Shown: positions 8,856 through 17,603, counted from the stretch's first letter. The stretch: DNA of 64,000 nt from Komagataeibacter swingsii (GCF_003207895.1 NZ_NKUB01000011.1:53609-117608), one strand, 5' to 3'. Notes: a model not told the origin generated them from the sequence alone. A program made the numbers and translations.

Positions 8856-9107
8856 TTAGCGGGCCGTGCGTTCGCCCTTGATGTGGCTGCACAGGGTCTT
8901 GATTTCGGTCACCGTGACGCCTTCGGGGTTGTGCTGCGCCTTCTTGGCGATTTCATGCTCGGCTTCGGTGGCGTGGCCGTGTTCCTTGGCGACGTGCTGG
9001 CCCAGCGAGATGACTTCTTCCTTCGTCAGCAGCTTGGGTTCCTTCAGGCCCTTGTCCGCCAGCTTGTGCATGTGTTCGCGTGCGGCGGCGGTGGGTTTGT
9101 CGGTCAT
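8856..9107 (-). CDS. Small hypothetical protein (83 aa)
   Basis: No family recognised. The ATG giving MTDKPTAAAREH has AGGA ten bases upstream, and the frame shows natural alphaproteobacterial codon use. The product is hydrophilic and probably helical, with many His, Glu and Lys residues and no signal peptide or membrane span. It is divergent from the DUF2075 gene at 9271, so the 163 bases between must hold both promoters. Similar in style to the small orphan proteins at 1457, 10854 and 11213. Confidence 0.65.
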   Translation of the reverse strand: MTDKPTAAAREHMHKLADKGLKEPKLLTKEEVISLGQHVAKEHGHATEAEHEIAKKAQHNPEGVTVTEIKTLCSHIKGERTAR

Positions 9108-9270
9108 TATGGGCAATCCTGTCTGAATGATGCGCGGTATGCGCGGGGATGGATGATATAACGTATGGCAGGGCAGGAAAACCAATGGGGTACACATGCC
9201 CTTGCGTCATATTTCACATATCTGGTCAGTCACCGCGCGGCATAAAAGGGGGCGAGCGGAAGGGACAGAC

Positions 9271-10524
9271 ATGCCACACCCCATCGACCATACCCCCGAC
9301 AGCGCGCTTGCACGCCTTGCCCCCACCATGGCGCTGACGGGCCGGCAGCAGGCGCTGAAGGCGGAGGTCATGGCCTTCTGCCGCGCCCACCGGCGCGATG
9401 ACCACGCGCTGTTCATCATCGAAGGGGATGCGGGCACGGGCAAGAGCCTGCTGCTCAATGCGCTGTTCACCGCCATACAGGCTGCGGCGCGGGGGCGGGA
9501 CACGCATGACCCGCTGCATGGCAGCCGCAACTGGCTGCTGGTCAACCACCCGGAAATGATCAAGCTGTACCGCAACATTTCCGAACGCCAGCCCGACCTG
9601 CGCAAGAAGGATTTCGAACGCCCCACCACCTTCATCAACCAGATGCACGACCGCGGCGGCCGCGCCGACATCGTGCTGGTGGACGAGGCGCACCTGCTGC
9701 TGACCCGCAGCGACCCTTACAACCGGTTCCGGCAGGATAACCAGCTTGCGGAAATCATCCGCAACACCCATGTGGTGGTCATCATATTCGACGCCTATCA
9801 GGTGTTGAAGTTCAAGAGCCTGTGGAACGACGCCACACTGGCCCGGCTTGTGGCGGGCTACCCGGTGGTGACCCGCAGGCTGGACCAGCAGTTCCGCGTG
9901 CATGCCCATGCGGATGTCATGGCGTGGGTCCATGCGCTGCGCGACGGCAGGCTGCTGCCCTTGCCCGCCCCGCAGCCCTTTGATTTCCGCATCTTTGACG
10001 ACGCGCAGGCCATGTACGCGGCCATAAGGCAACGCAACGGCCAGTACGGCCTGTGCCGCATGCTGGCGACATATGATTATCCCTATACCCTGAACGGGCA
10101 GGACCATTTCATTACCGAGGGGCGTTTCCACCTGCGCTGGGACCGCGCCATGCCACAGGCGCGCCTGCCATGGGCGGAACGGCCCGATACGATTGATGAG
10201 GTCGGTTCGGTCTATACCATCCAGGGGTTCGACCTGAATTACGCGGGCGTGATCCTTGGCCCGTCCGTGACCTATGACCCCGGTACCGACCGGATCGTGA
10301 TCGACCCGTCGCGGTACGAGGACCGCGCCGCCTTTACCGGACGGGACGGGATAGGCGACCCGCGGGCGGTGATGGAACGCATCATCCTCAATTCCATCAA
10401 CGTGCTCATGACGCGCGGGGTGAGGGGACTGTACATCTATGCCAGCGACCCGCGCCTGCATGCCCGTCTGGCGGCATTGTGGCAGGCCCGCGCGGCCGTG
10501 CCGGCGGGGGACACGGTACCGTAA
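9271..10524 (+). CDS. DUF2075 domain P-loop NTPase (helicase-like)
   Basis: A 417-residue ATPase of the DUF2075 / superfamily 1-like group, often seen alone or with phage-defence and DNA-processing genes. It shows Walker A IIEGDAGTGKSLLL near residue 50, Walker B IVLVDEAHLLL near residue 135, a sensor-like VVVIIFDAYQVL, and a C-terminal motor motif EVGSVYTIQGFDLNYAGVI. There is no nuclease or Schlafen-type extra domain. The start is the ATG preceded by GAAGGGA; an in-frame ATG at 9196 lacks one. The gene ends 90 bases before a nested repeat/MITE pair. Its partner and substrate are unknown. Confidence 0.8.
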   Translation: MPHPIDHTPDSALARLAPTMALTGRQQALKAEVMAFCRAHRRDDHALFIIEGDAGTGKSLLLNALFTAIQAAARGRDTHDPLHGSRNWLLVNHPEMIKLYRNISERQPDLRKKDFERPTTFINQMHDRGGRADIVLVDEAHLLLTRSDPYNRFRQDNQLAEIIRNTHVVVIIFDAYQVLKFKSLWNDATLARLVAGYPVVTRRLDQQFRVHAHADVMAWVHALRDGRLLPLPAPQPFDFRIFDDAQAMYAAIRQRNGQYGLCRMLATYDYPYTLNGQDHFITEGRFHLRWDRAMPQARLPWAERPDTIDEVGSVYTIQGFDLNYAGVILGPSVTYDPGTDRIVIDPSRYEDRAAFTGRDGIGDPRAVMERIILNSINVLMTRGVRGLYIYASDPRLHARLAALWQARAAVPAGDTVP

Positions 10525-10616
10525 TGGTTCGCTGTGGCGGTGGGCGATCAGGCCGGAAATGTTATAACGCAGGGCTGCGCTTGGTCCCTGAAGCCTGAAA
10601 GCCTGTTCTGGAACGG

Positions 10617-10843
10617 GGAAAAAGCTTAGAGACTGTTTGAAAACAAATCGTTGATAAAAAACAATAAAAGTTTTTGGGTGCTGCCTTTTTTCAAAAAGGC
10701 GGCGTTTTTTCGAAGCTTTTGCAAAAAGCTTCACCAAAAACTTCCTTTCATTTTAAAGTGCTATCATGAGCGGCCTTTTCAAACAGTCTCTTAGGGAACG
10801 CCGCCTTCGTGAAAAAAGGCGGCGCCCGGAAACGTCTGCCCAC
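10617..10843 (+). repeat. Double-hairpin repeat split by a MITE insertion
   Basis: The left remnant GGGGAAAAAGCTTA (ends 10628) and right remnant TTAGGGAACGCCGCC to CGGAAACGTCTG (from 10791) join into one repeat if the 162-bp element between them and one TTA are removed. The joined sequence AAAAAGCTTAGGGAACGCCG matches the centre of the repeat at 8706 (AAAAAGCTTCAGGGAACGCCG) with one difference. Confidence 0.8.
10629..10790 (+). mobile_element. MITE-like element, copy B (162 bp), with TTA target duplication
   Basis: The terminal inverted repeats are perfect: GAGACTGTTTGAAAA on the left and TTTTCAAACAGTCTC on the right. TTA flanks both ends (10626-10628 and 10791-10793), a three-base duplication of the TNA type used by several IS5-family transposases. 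The interior contains an inverted double-hairpin repeat (10668-10742) and no gene. It would need a transposase supplied in trans. Confidence 0.85.
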
Positions 10844-10853
10844 AAACAGCCTG

Positions 10854-11093
10854 TCAGCCGCGCTGGCCAAGACGCTGCAGATAGGGCAGGATTTCGGAGC
10901 CGGATTCAATGGCATGGCCCAGCACGGTTTCAACCAGTGTCGCCAGCTTCGCGGCGTCAAGCCCGGCAAGGGTCACGCTGAGGTCATGCTTCTGGGAATC
11001 GGACAGGCCGGGGGCCTGGATGATGCGCCGTTCAATGGCCGCCTTCATGGCGTCCGTGGTGAAGGGCATGTCGATGATCTGGTCTTTGCTCAT
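10854..11093 (-). CDS. Small hypothetical protein (79 aa)
   Basis: No family recognised. ATG start (MSKDQIIDMPF) with AGGA at good spacing. The sequence is helical and amphipathic, with an Ala/Leu/Val-rich middle (LAGLDAAKLATLVETVLGHA) and no obvious export signal. It lies 11 bases from the split repeat, which probably serves as its terminator. It is followed upstream by another small gene on the same strand at 11213, about 120 bases away; they may share a promoter region but do not overlap. Confidence 0.6.
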   Translation of the reverse strand: MSKDQIIDMPFTTDAMKAAIERRIIQAPGLSDSQKHDLSVTLAGLDAAKLATLVETVLGHAIESGSEILPYLQRLGQRG

Positions 11094-11212
11094 GGCCGTC
11101 ATTCCTGAATGGATTAGGTAATGCGGCCATCGTACGGGCTGCCGGTTTCCCGGCAACCTCCATGCGCGCGATGCGGTTATGCGTTTATCATCATGAATGG
11201 GGGGCAGGGTGG

Positions 11213-11401
11213 TCAGCCCTGTTCGGGCTGGTCCATGGCCGCCATGCGGTGCAGGCGGGCGGTCTGGGAAAAGCCCCGCATTTCCTGTGCGATGCCCTGG
11301 CGTTCCAGCCGCCGCAGGCCGGTGGCGTAGCCGATTTCCTGTTTCAGTTGGCCCAGCAGCATGTTGGTGCGACCGCTGAGCATCGTCTTGAAACGATCCA
11401 T
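11213..11401 (-). CDS. Small hypothetical protein (62 aa)
   Basis: No family recognised. The ATG giving MDRFKTMLSGRT has AAGG seven bases upstream. The product is basic, with many Arg, Gln and Met residues (YATGLRRLERQGIAQEMRGF), and may bind nucleic acid or simply be disordered. No membrane segment is seen. The frame continues upstream without a better start. The 274 bases from here to the M20 peptidase hold only a divergent promoter region. Confidence 0.5.
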   Translation of the reverse strand: MDRFKTMLSGRTNMLLGQLKQEIGYATGLRRLERQGIAQEMRGFSQTARLHRMAAMDQPEQG

Positions 11402-11675
11402 GTCAGACCTTTCATCCAGTGGTGGGAATGCTGCGCTATGCGCATGCCAGACAACAGCATGGCGCATGCGTAAATGCAACAATTAATGCATGCCTGATGG
11501 ACATTTAATGCATGGGGAGTGCCATCCCGCCCCGTCCATCCCTGTCCGCGCCCGTATTTTGCGCCTGCGGCGGCCGCCGCCATGCATCCCGCGCCGGCGG
11601 GGCGGGTGACTGGCACGCAGGGCGGTTCCATGTCATTATTTTATCGAAATGATGATTATGGAAAGTACCCGATCA

Positions 11676-13076
11676 ATGCGTAAAGTCGTGGCCCTGCTTG
11701 CCGTTACGGCCCTTCCGGTCCTGCTTCCCCCCATGGCGCGCGCCGACGTGGTGCCGCACCCGCAGGCGGATGCGCAGGCGCTGGACCTTGCGGAAAAGGC
11801 GATCGCGCTGCGTTCGGTCGCCGGGCCGGACAACAGGACGGCGGACGTGGCCAGGCTGTTCAGCAAGGCGCTGGTGGCCGGCGGCTTTTCCAAAAAGGAC
11901 ATCCAGATCGTCCCGGTCGGCAAGACCCTGTACATGACCGCCACGTGGCGCGGCACCGACCCGTCGCTCAAGCCGCTGGTGGTGCTGGGCCACATGGACG
12001 TGGTGGAGGCGAAGCCCGCCGACTGGAAGCGGGACCCGTTCACCCCGGTGGTGGAGGACGGCTACCTGTTCGGTCGCGGGGCCACGGACATGAAGCTGGA
12101 TGACACGCTGGCGATCGCCTCCCTCATCGAACTGCGGCGCGAGGGCTACAGGCCGAAGCGCACGATCATCCTGGCCTTCTCCGGCGATGAGGAAACGGAC
12201 ATGCGCAGCGGCGCCGCCCTGGCGGACAAGCTGTCCGATGCGGGCATGGTGCTGAATGTCGATGGCGCGGACGGCGTACTGGACGAACAGACCGGCAAGC
12301 CGGAATATTTCGCATGGGCGGCGGCGGAAAAGACCTATGCCGACTATGAGCTGACGGTGACCAACCCCGGCGGCCATTCGTCCGAACCCCGGGCCGACAA
12401 CGCGATTGCCGAACTGTCCGCGGCCCTGCTGCGTATCCAGAAATACCAGTTCAAACCCGAGGAAAACGACATCACCCGCGCCTATTTCGAAGGGGCGGCC
12501 AAGCTGGAGCCGGGCAGGCTGGGCGCGGCGATGAAGGCGTTCGCCGCCAACCCGGCGGACAAGAAGGCGATCGCCACCCTGTCGGCCGACCCGTCCATGG
12601 TGGGCAGGATCGGCACGACCTGCGTCGCCACGATGGTGAACGGGGGCCATGCGCTCAACGCCCTGCCGCAGCGGGCGACGGCCAACATCAACTGCCGCAT
12701 CTTCCCCGGCCATTCCAAGGCGGACATCCAGGCCGAACTGCAGAAGGTGGTGGCCGACCCGAACGTGCAGGTGCGCGATGTTTCGGCCGGGTCGGTCGCG
12801 ACCGATGCCTCCCCCATGGACAAGGGCTTCATTGACGCGGTGACCAGGGCGATCCACGGCGTCTATCCCGGCCTGCCGGTCATCCCGTCCATGGAGGCCG
12901 GGGCATCGGACAACATGTGGTTCCGCGCCCATAACGTGCCCAGCTATGAGGCCAGCCCGCTGTTCATCAAGCCTTCGGAAAACTTCATGCATGGCCTGAA
13001 CGAGCGCACGCCGGTGGCCGCCATCGCGCCGGGCGTGGACTTCCTGCTGTCCATCATTCCCGACCTGTCCAACTGA
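11676..13076 (+). CDS. Exported M20 family metallopeptidase
   Basis: A zinc peptidase of the ArgE/DapE/CPG2 class, predicted to act in the periplasm. A signal peptide (MRKVVALLAVTALPVLLPP, cleavage after ARA) decides the start; ATGs at 11649 and 11658 are in frame. Metal and catalytic motifs appear in order: VVLGHMDVVEA near residue 105, FGRGATDMKLDD near 140, FSGDEETDMRS near 172, NVDGADG near 197, and NFMHGLNERTP near the C-terminus. A lid/dimerization domain with GGHSSEPR lies between. The 466-residue length fits the family. It probably trims peptides or N-acyl amino acids; the substrate is not clear. Confidence 0.85.
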   Translation: MRKVVALLAVTALPVLLPPMARADVVPHPQADAQALDLAEKAIALRSVAGPDNRTADVARLFSKALVAGGFSKKDIQIVPVGKTLYMTATWRGTDPSLKPLVVLGHMDVVEAKPADWKRDPFTPVVEDGYLFGRGATDMKLDDTLAIASLIELRREGYRPKRTIILAFSGDEETDMRSGAALADKLSDAGMVLNVDGADGVLDEQTGKPEYFAWAAAEKTYADYELTVTNPGGHSSEPRADNAIAELSAALLRIQKYQFKPEENDITRAYFEGAAKLEPGRLGAAMKAFAANPADKKAIATLSADPSMVGRIGTTCVATMVNGGHALNALPQRATANINCRIFPGHSKADIQAELQKVVADPNVQVRDVSAGSVATDASPMDKGFIDAVTRAIHGVYPGLPVIPSMEAGASDNMWFRAHNVPSYEASPLFIKPSENFMHGLNERTPVAAIAPGVDFLLSIIPDLSN

Positions 13077-13271
13077 GGGGCAGGCTCCGGGCGCGTTCCG
13101 GACCTTTCCGGCAGGCGCGTCGCCGGGACCTGCCTTGCGGCGGGCCGCGCCCGCGTGGAAAGGGATGCGCGCCTGCGTTCAGGGGATGGCTAACCTGCAT
13201 GGGGCAGGGTGCAGGCCCGCCCCGTTTCTGATAGGGCAGGGATGATGTCCCGAACCATGCAGGAAGCCGTG

Positions 13272-14147
13272 ATGCCGACAACCGTTCTCCATTCGCCCGA
13301 TGATGTGCGCAGGCTGCTTGCCAGCGGCGACGCGGTCGTGATCGACGTGCGCGACCGCAAGGATTTTGACGCGGGCCACATTCCGGGCGCGGTCAACATG
13401 CCCGACATCTTCACCTATCTGGCCGAAACCACGCAGGACGGGCTGCACACGCTGCAGCAGACATTCGCCAACCTGTTCGCTGATTACGGGCTGGATGGGA
13501 AAAAGACCGCCATCGTTTATGAAGACGCCCTGCACACCCGCTATGGCGCGTCATGCCGGGGGTACTGGATCCTCAGCTACCTTGGCTATCCCGCCGTCGG
13601 CATCCTGGATGGCGGGCTGAGCGCATGGCGCAGGGGCGGCGGGGCGCTGACCACCGAAACCGTCGCGCCCGCGCGCACCACATTCCCGCTGCATGTCAAT
13701 GCCGGCCTCATGGCGACATATCAGGACGTGCGCGCGGCCCTGGGGTCGCCCACGGTCAGGCTGCTGGACAACCGCGACCGGGTGGAATGGCTGGGTGAAA
13801 GCTCGTCGCCCTACGGTGTCGATTTCGCCCCGCGCAAGGGGCGCATTCCGGGTGCGGTGTGGATCGAGTGGTATGACTTCATGCAAGTCACCGACAACCA
13901 CGCCGCCTTCCGCAGCGGTGACGACATCCGCGCCCTTGCCGCCAGCCGTGGCCTGCGGCCCGATGATGACATCATCATCTACTGCTTCAAGGGCGCGCGG
14001 GCGGCCAATACCTATGTGGCGCTGGCCTCCGCCGGGTTCAGCCGCCTGCGGCTCTACATGGGGTCGTGGAACGAATGGTCCCGCAATGCCGCCCTGCCGA
14101 TCGAGGACGGCCTGCCCAAGGCCGCCGCTCCGTATCGCGGTAACTGA
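13272..14147 (+). CDS. Sulfurtransferase with two rhodanese domains
   Basis: A 291-residue thiosulfate or 3-mercaptopyruvate sulfurtransferase. The N-terminal rhodanese domain (VVIDVRDRKDFDAGHIPGA onward) is the structural copy. The C-terminal domain holds the active-site loop YCFKGARAANTY, whose Cys would carry the persulfide. The loop is CxxGxR-like, which fits the family only broadly, so TST versus MST cannot be decided. The ATG giving MPTTVLHSP has AGGAAG seven bases upstream; several upstream in-frame starts lack this. No signal peptide, so cytoplasmic. It is convergent with the EamA transporter, 30 bases away. Confidence 0.85.
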   Translation: MPTTVLHSPDDVRRLLASGDAVVIDVRDRKDFDAGHIPGAVNMPDIFTYLAETTQDGLHTLQQTFANLFADYGLDGKKTAIVYEDALHTRYGASCRGYWILSYLGYPAVGILDGGLSAWRRGGGALTTETVAPARTTFPLHVNAGLMATYQDVRAALGSPTVRLLDNRDRVEWLGESSSPYGVDFAPRKGRIPGAVWIEWYDFMQVTDNHAAFRSGDDIRALAASRGLRPDDDIIIYCFKGARAANTYVALASAGFSRLRLYMGSWNEWSRNAALPIEDGLPKAAAPYRGN

Positions 14148-14177
14148 CCGCGCCGGGGAACGTTTGTTTTCCATTCG

Positions 14178-15098
14178 TCAACGCAGTGTTTCGCGGCTGT
14201 CGGACCCGGCCCATGTGGGGTTTGGCGCCGCGCGGGCGGGGGCCTGCGCGCGGCTGGTCAGCAGGTACCACGCCACCGCCCCCAGCACGATGGCCCCACC
14301 CCCCATGACCGCCCCGGTCGGGCGTTCGCCATAGAAGAACCAGACCCATAACGGGCCAAGGGGCACGTCGAGCAGCGAGATGAACCCGGTCTCGCCCGAC
14401 GAAATCAGCCGGCCCCCCTTCAGCAGCAGCATGTACGCCAGCCCCATCGTCATGGTGCCGAACAGGGCGCAGGCCAGCATGGACTGGAACGACGGGATGC
14501 CGGGCCGCATGAAGGGAATGGCCACCAGCATGCAGATCCCCGACATCAGGGTGATGATGATGGTCATGTCCAGCGCCGGATACCGCTTCACCAGCACCAG
14601 TTGTACCGCGAATCCGGTGGTCATGACCACGGCGGCGCCCAGGCCCAACAGGTCGCGTGGGCTGGCCGCGGCACGACCCATGATGGCAATGCCCGCGATG
14701 GCGATGCCCCCGGCCACAAGGAAGCGTGGCGTGACCCGTTCGCGCAGCCAGGTGAAGGCAATGCCCATGGTGATGAAGGGCAGGGCGGCATAGATGATCA
14801 TGACATTCGCCACCGTCGTCATCCGCAGGGCCATGACGTAGCAGATGGCCGACACCACCGACACGGCAACGGCGCATGCCCCCGGCCACCCCTGCCGCCA
14901 GATGACGCGGCCCAGCGCCCGCCGGTACAGCACGATGGCAAAGCCCCCGAGGGTCATGAAGGAAAAGAACGAGCGCCACGCCACGATGGTCCATGTATCC
15001 AGATGGCTCATCCGCACGAACAGGCCCGCCGTGCTCCACAGCACGGCGGACAGGGCAACAAGGAAGATACCGGCTTTGCGGCTGTGAAGGCGGTCCAT
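14178..15098 (-). CDS. EamA family (DMT) transporter
   Basis: A 306-residue inner-membrane exporter of the drug/metabolite superfamily with two EamA repeats and about ten helices. Typical marks are LSAVLWSTAGLFVR in helix 1, AWRSFFSFMTL in helix 2 and, in the second half, FISLLDVPLGPLWVWFFYGE followed by GAIVLGAVAWY. The start is the ATG giving MDRLHSRKAG, with GGAG five bases upstream. The substrate is unknown; relatives export amino acids or other metabolites. It is convergent with the sulfurtransferase gene. Confidence 0.85.
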   Translation of the reverse strand: MDRLHSRKAGIFLVALSAVLWSTAGLFVRMSHLDTWTIVAWRSFFSFMTLGGFAIVLYRRALGRVIWRQGWPGACAVAVSVVSAICYVMALRMTTVANVMIIYAALPFITMGIAFTWLRERVTPRFLVAGGIAIAGIAIMGRAAASPRDLLGLGAAVVMTTGFAVQLVLVKRYPALDMTIIITLMSGICMLVAIPFMRPGIPSFQSMLACALFGTMTMGLAYMLLLKGGRLISSGETGFISLLDVPLGPLWVWFFYGERPTGAVMGGGAIVLGAVAWYLLTSRAQAPARAAPNPTWAGSDSRETLR

Positions 15099-15314
15099 GG
15101 CGGCTCCGGGGCTGCTGCGCGTCACGTATATCCGATGACGGCAGGGGCAGCCATTCCGAAAACGGAACATCCTGGCATGCCAACCCTGTCCGGATGGCAT
15201 ACATCCCGGCCCGGGCCGATGCCCCGGACGGCGCTATCCGGCGGCGGATGGCGCGTAGTGCAATTTATGATACCGTAACGATTGCGATGCCAATATCGAA
15301 AAGGACCGGGCACA

Positions 15315-16130
15315 GTGTACATGCGCCATTCATTTTACGTGATCGCCTGCCTTGCAACCGCGATGCCGGCCATGGCGGCCCCCGCCAGCCAGCCCCTGCG
15401 CGCCGCGGTAAGCGCGTCAACCCGCACCCCGGGCCTGGTGGCGCGTGACACGGCGCGGCACCCGTACGAACTGCTTTCGTTCTATGGTGTCACGCCCCGG
15501 TCCACGGTTGTGGAGATATGGCCGGGCAGCGGCTACTGGACGGAAATCCTGGCGCCGCTGCTGCATGACAGGGGCACCTATTATGCCGCGATGGGCGTGC
15601 CGGGCGGCACGGAGGTCGAGCGTGAATACGCAACCTGGCCCGCGGCGACGCAAGCCCGGATCGATGCGCGTCCGGACCTTTATGGCCGCATTCATTATAC
15701 GCAGTTCGGGCACGCGCACCCTGATCTGGCGCCCGCGGGCACCGCCGACGTGGTCCTGACCTTCCGCAACCTCCATAACTGGATGGCGGACAAGGACGCG
15801 CCCGAACTGCTGGCGGCTGTTCACAAGGCGCTCAAGGCCGGCGGCATCTTCGGTGTCGAGGACCATCGCGCCCGCCCGACCCGGCCGCAGGACCCAACTG
15901 CCGCAAGCGGCTATGTCCGGCAGGATTACGCGATCGCGCTGATTGAACGGGCCGGATTCAGGCTGATCGGCACTTCGGAAGTCGCGGCCAATCCCAGGGA
16001 TACGACGGACTGGCCAAAAGGCGTGTGGACACTACCGCCTTCCTATGCGCTGGGCGCCGTCGATCATGCGAAGTATCAGGCCATTGGCGAGGGCGACAAC
16101 TTTGAACTGAAGTTCCGCAAGGTCGATTAG
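15315..16130 (+). CDS. Exported class I SAM-methyltransferase-like protein
   Basis: A 271-residue protein with a signal peptide (MRHSFYVIACLATAMPAMA) ahead of a Rossmann-like methyltransferase fold. The SAM loop is VVEIWPGSGYWTEILAPLL near residue 75, then VVLTFRNLHNWM and an AGGIFGVEDHRA strand. This matches the COG4798-type predicted methyltransferases, which are exported in many proteobacteria although SAM is cytosolic, so the real ligand is uncertain. I prefer the GTG at 15315 because AAGGA lies nine bases before it; the ATG at 15321 is the alternative. It stands alone next to the prophage border. Confidence 0.75.
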   Translation: MYMRHSFYVIACLATAMPAMAAPASQPLRAAVSASTRTPGLVARDTARHPYELLSFYGVTPRSTVVEIWPGSGYWTEILAPLLHDRGTYYAAMGVPGGTEVEREYATWPAATQARIDARPDLYGRIHYTQFGHAHPDLAPAGTADVVLTFRNLHNWMADKDAPELLAAVHKALKAGGIFGVEDHRARPTRPQDPTAASGYVRQDYAIALIERAGFRLIGTSEVAANPRDTTDWPKGVWTLPPSYALGAVDHAKYQAIGEGDNFELKFRKVD

Positions 16131-16310
16131 GACGCAGCCTTGCCCCCCGTCACCGGATCATGGAGCGTGCAGGATGGGTGAAACCGCAGGCCGGCGGGAC
16201 ATGTGCCTGTCGCGTTTACACATCATGGATGTGGGGCGGCCATGATGAGTAAACGCGAAGAGGGCTGCCTGCCATTGCGGGCCGCGATTACGGGAAAGCC
16301 CTGACTGGCC

Positions 16311-16363
16311 TGCAGGCGGCAGGCAGCTTTGAACTGCCGACCAAGGATTTATGATTTTCCTGT
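16311..16363 (-). other. Decayed tRNA-Met 3-prime fragment (old left attachment site)
   Basis: The stretch TTTGAACTGCCGACCAAGG followed by TTATGATT matches TTTGAACCGCCGACCAAGG and TTATGATT in the tRNA-Met gene at 36501-36528, in the same orientation; about 30 of 35 bases agree and weaker similarity extends both ways. This is where the displaced tRNA end is expected after integration. The mismatches, mostly C to T, imply long decay or an older integration event. Confidence 0.6.
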
Positions 16364-16633
16364 TTTCTGATTCGGATCATCATGCCTTCCAATGAACGGA
16401 ACAGCCGGCGACGGTTGGATGCGTTCATTTGCGCTCCAACTGTCAATCATAGCCTGTACGCGGCCACGCAGTTCCTCCCGATTGGCGATCAGCCGGGCTG
16501 CCTCGGCGTGTCGGGCATCATCGTTCCGGGCCAGCATTTCCGTCTCGTAGCCAAGCTGCCGCGACATCTCTACGTCAGGCATGGATGACAGGGGCGCATA
16601 GGCCACTGGTAGGCTGACCGTCTGCCCGCGCAC
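16349..16633 (-). CDS. Phage-associated protein fragment (94 aa from GTG)
   Basis: No family recognised. The C-terminal part reads HAEAARLIANREELRGRVQA and ends PAVPFIGRHDDPNQ. The frame stays open upstream to about 16734 with plausible protein (TDVFSVDARVWPISATP) but no ATG, GTG or TTG before a stop; GTG 16633 is merely the first possible start. The gene has therefore probably lost its 5-prime end where the GFA gene abuts it. A frameshifted relative lies at 18529-18700, so the family is tied to the left end of this prophage. It is probably non-functional. Confidence 0.45.
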   Translation of the reverse strand: MRGQTVSLPVAYAPLSSMPDVEMSRQLGYETEMLARNDDARHAEAARLIANREELRGRVQAMIDSWSANERIQPSPAVPFIGRHDDPNQKTGKS

Positions 16634-16722
16634 CCGGCTTGCATCGGCCTGTGCGCCAAAGATGGGCGTTGCAGATATGGGCCAGACGCGCGCGTCAACG
16701 CTGAAAACGTCTGTCCCCTGAT

Positions 16723-17127
16723 TTATATCGATTTTTTTGCATCACGTGATCGTGGGTAAACTACAAGGTCGTCTGTGATCTGGTCCCAATCGAGAATTTC
16801 GCCTGCCCAGACGTGGAAAGTTGGAGGGGCCGCGTTCGGGTTGTCCAGGCTCACTGTCATGACGTCGAGTTCGGCGGGACAGTCATCCCGGCGATATGTC
16901 AGGGGCGACCCGCACCGACCGCAGAAACTACGGGTGACGCCAACGGAGGACGTATAATCAATCGGTTCACCATGGGTATAGCGAAAGTCGGCGGATCGGA
17001 CGCCAATGAAGGGAAGGCAAGGTGCCGATGCCGTGCGCCGGCAGGTCTTGCAATGACAAATACCACTACTGAGCGGATCCCCGTTAATGATGTAACGGAT
17101 TATGCCGCACAGACACCCACCCTCCAT
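16723..17127 (-). CDS. GFA family (glutathione-dependent formaldehyde-activating-like) protein
   Basis: A 134-residue zinc protein of the GFA/CENP-V family. The Cys pattern is complete: GGCLCGIIRY at the N-terminus, CHCKTCRRTASAP near residue 25 and FCGRCGSPLTYRR near residue 68. Members of this fold are widely annotated as formaldehyde-activating enzymes, but most have no proven activity. The ATG start is clear. It lies in prophage left-end cargo and its 3-prime end abuts the truncated phage gene at 16349. The upstream DNA is distinctly AT-rich, suggesting recent acquisition. Confidence 0.8.
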   Translation of the reverse strand: MEGGCLCGIIRYIINGDPLSSGICHCKTCRRTASAPCLPFIGVRSADFRYTHGEPIDYTSSVGVTRSFCGRCGSPLTYRRDDCPAELDVMTVSLDNPNAAPPTFHVWAGEILDWDQITDDLVVYPRSRDAKKSI

Positions 17128-17212
17128 TTACCCCTCCTGGCGAAATAGTTCCATGATCTTATTTTATAATGTTTTCAAAACAAATATTAATTAAATAAAG
17201 GCATATAAAATT

Positions 17213-17603
17213 TTATAAATTGTCTTTTATATATTCGTCTCGTGTGAGAATGAAAATTTGATCGTTTGTCGTTTCAGTGTGCGGCTCATTTTCTGGACGC
17301 ATTTCGATCTACGTCGCAACATTGATAGATCCTTCATTTTCTATACGAATGTCGGCGATAATTTTATCCGGATCAGAAACTAAAAATGCGTATCGGAGAA
17401 CTGCTGTTGCGGCTTCCGTCGCGTAACCTTTGCCCCATGCCTTTCTGACCAAGCGCTAACCAATTTCAATGTCTGGGCCGACACCGTCATGAGGGGCTAG
17501 CAGAATCCAGCTGAGAAACACATCGGGTTGTCCATGTTCAAATATTGACCAGTATCCGAGGCCGTTTCCGTAGTTTTTTCGATTTGTTTTCGTAAGAATC
17601 TTG
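17213..17603 (-). pseudogene. GNAT (RimJ/RimL-type) acetyltransferase pseudogene
   Basis: The minus strand reads, in one frame, KTNRKNYGNGLGYWSIFEHG, then FLSWILLAPHD, DIEIG, a TAG, RLVRKAWGKGYATEAATAVL and ADIRIENEGSINVAT, a second TAG, then RPENEPHTETTNDQI to a TAA. WGKGYATEA is the acetyl-CoA loop of the family. Two in-frame stops, a shortened C-terminal region (the usual LGF segment is missing) and no start codon show that the gene is dead. The DNA is AT-rich compared with the chromosome. Confidence 0.8.

Noticed and set aside
9226..10737. 503-residue minus-strand frame opposite the DUF2075 gene
   Set aside because: Composition (Gln/His/Arg-rich, no motifs) is that of an antisense shadow; the plus-strand protein has Walker motifs.
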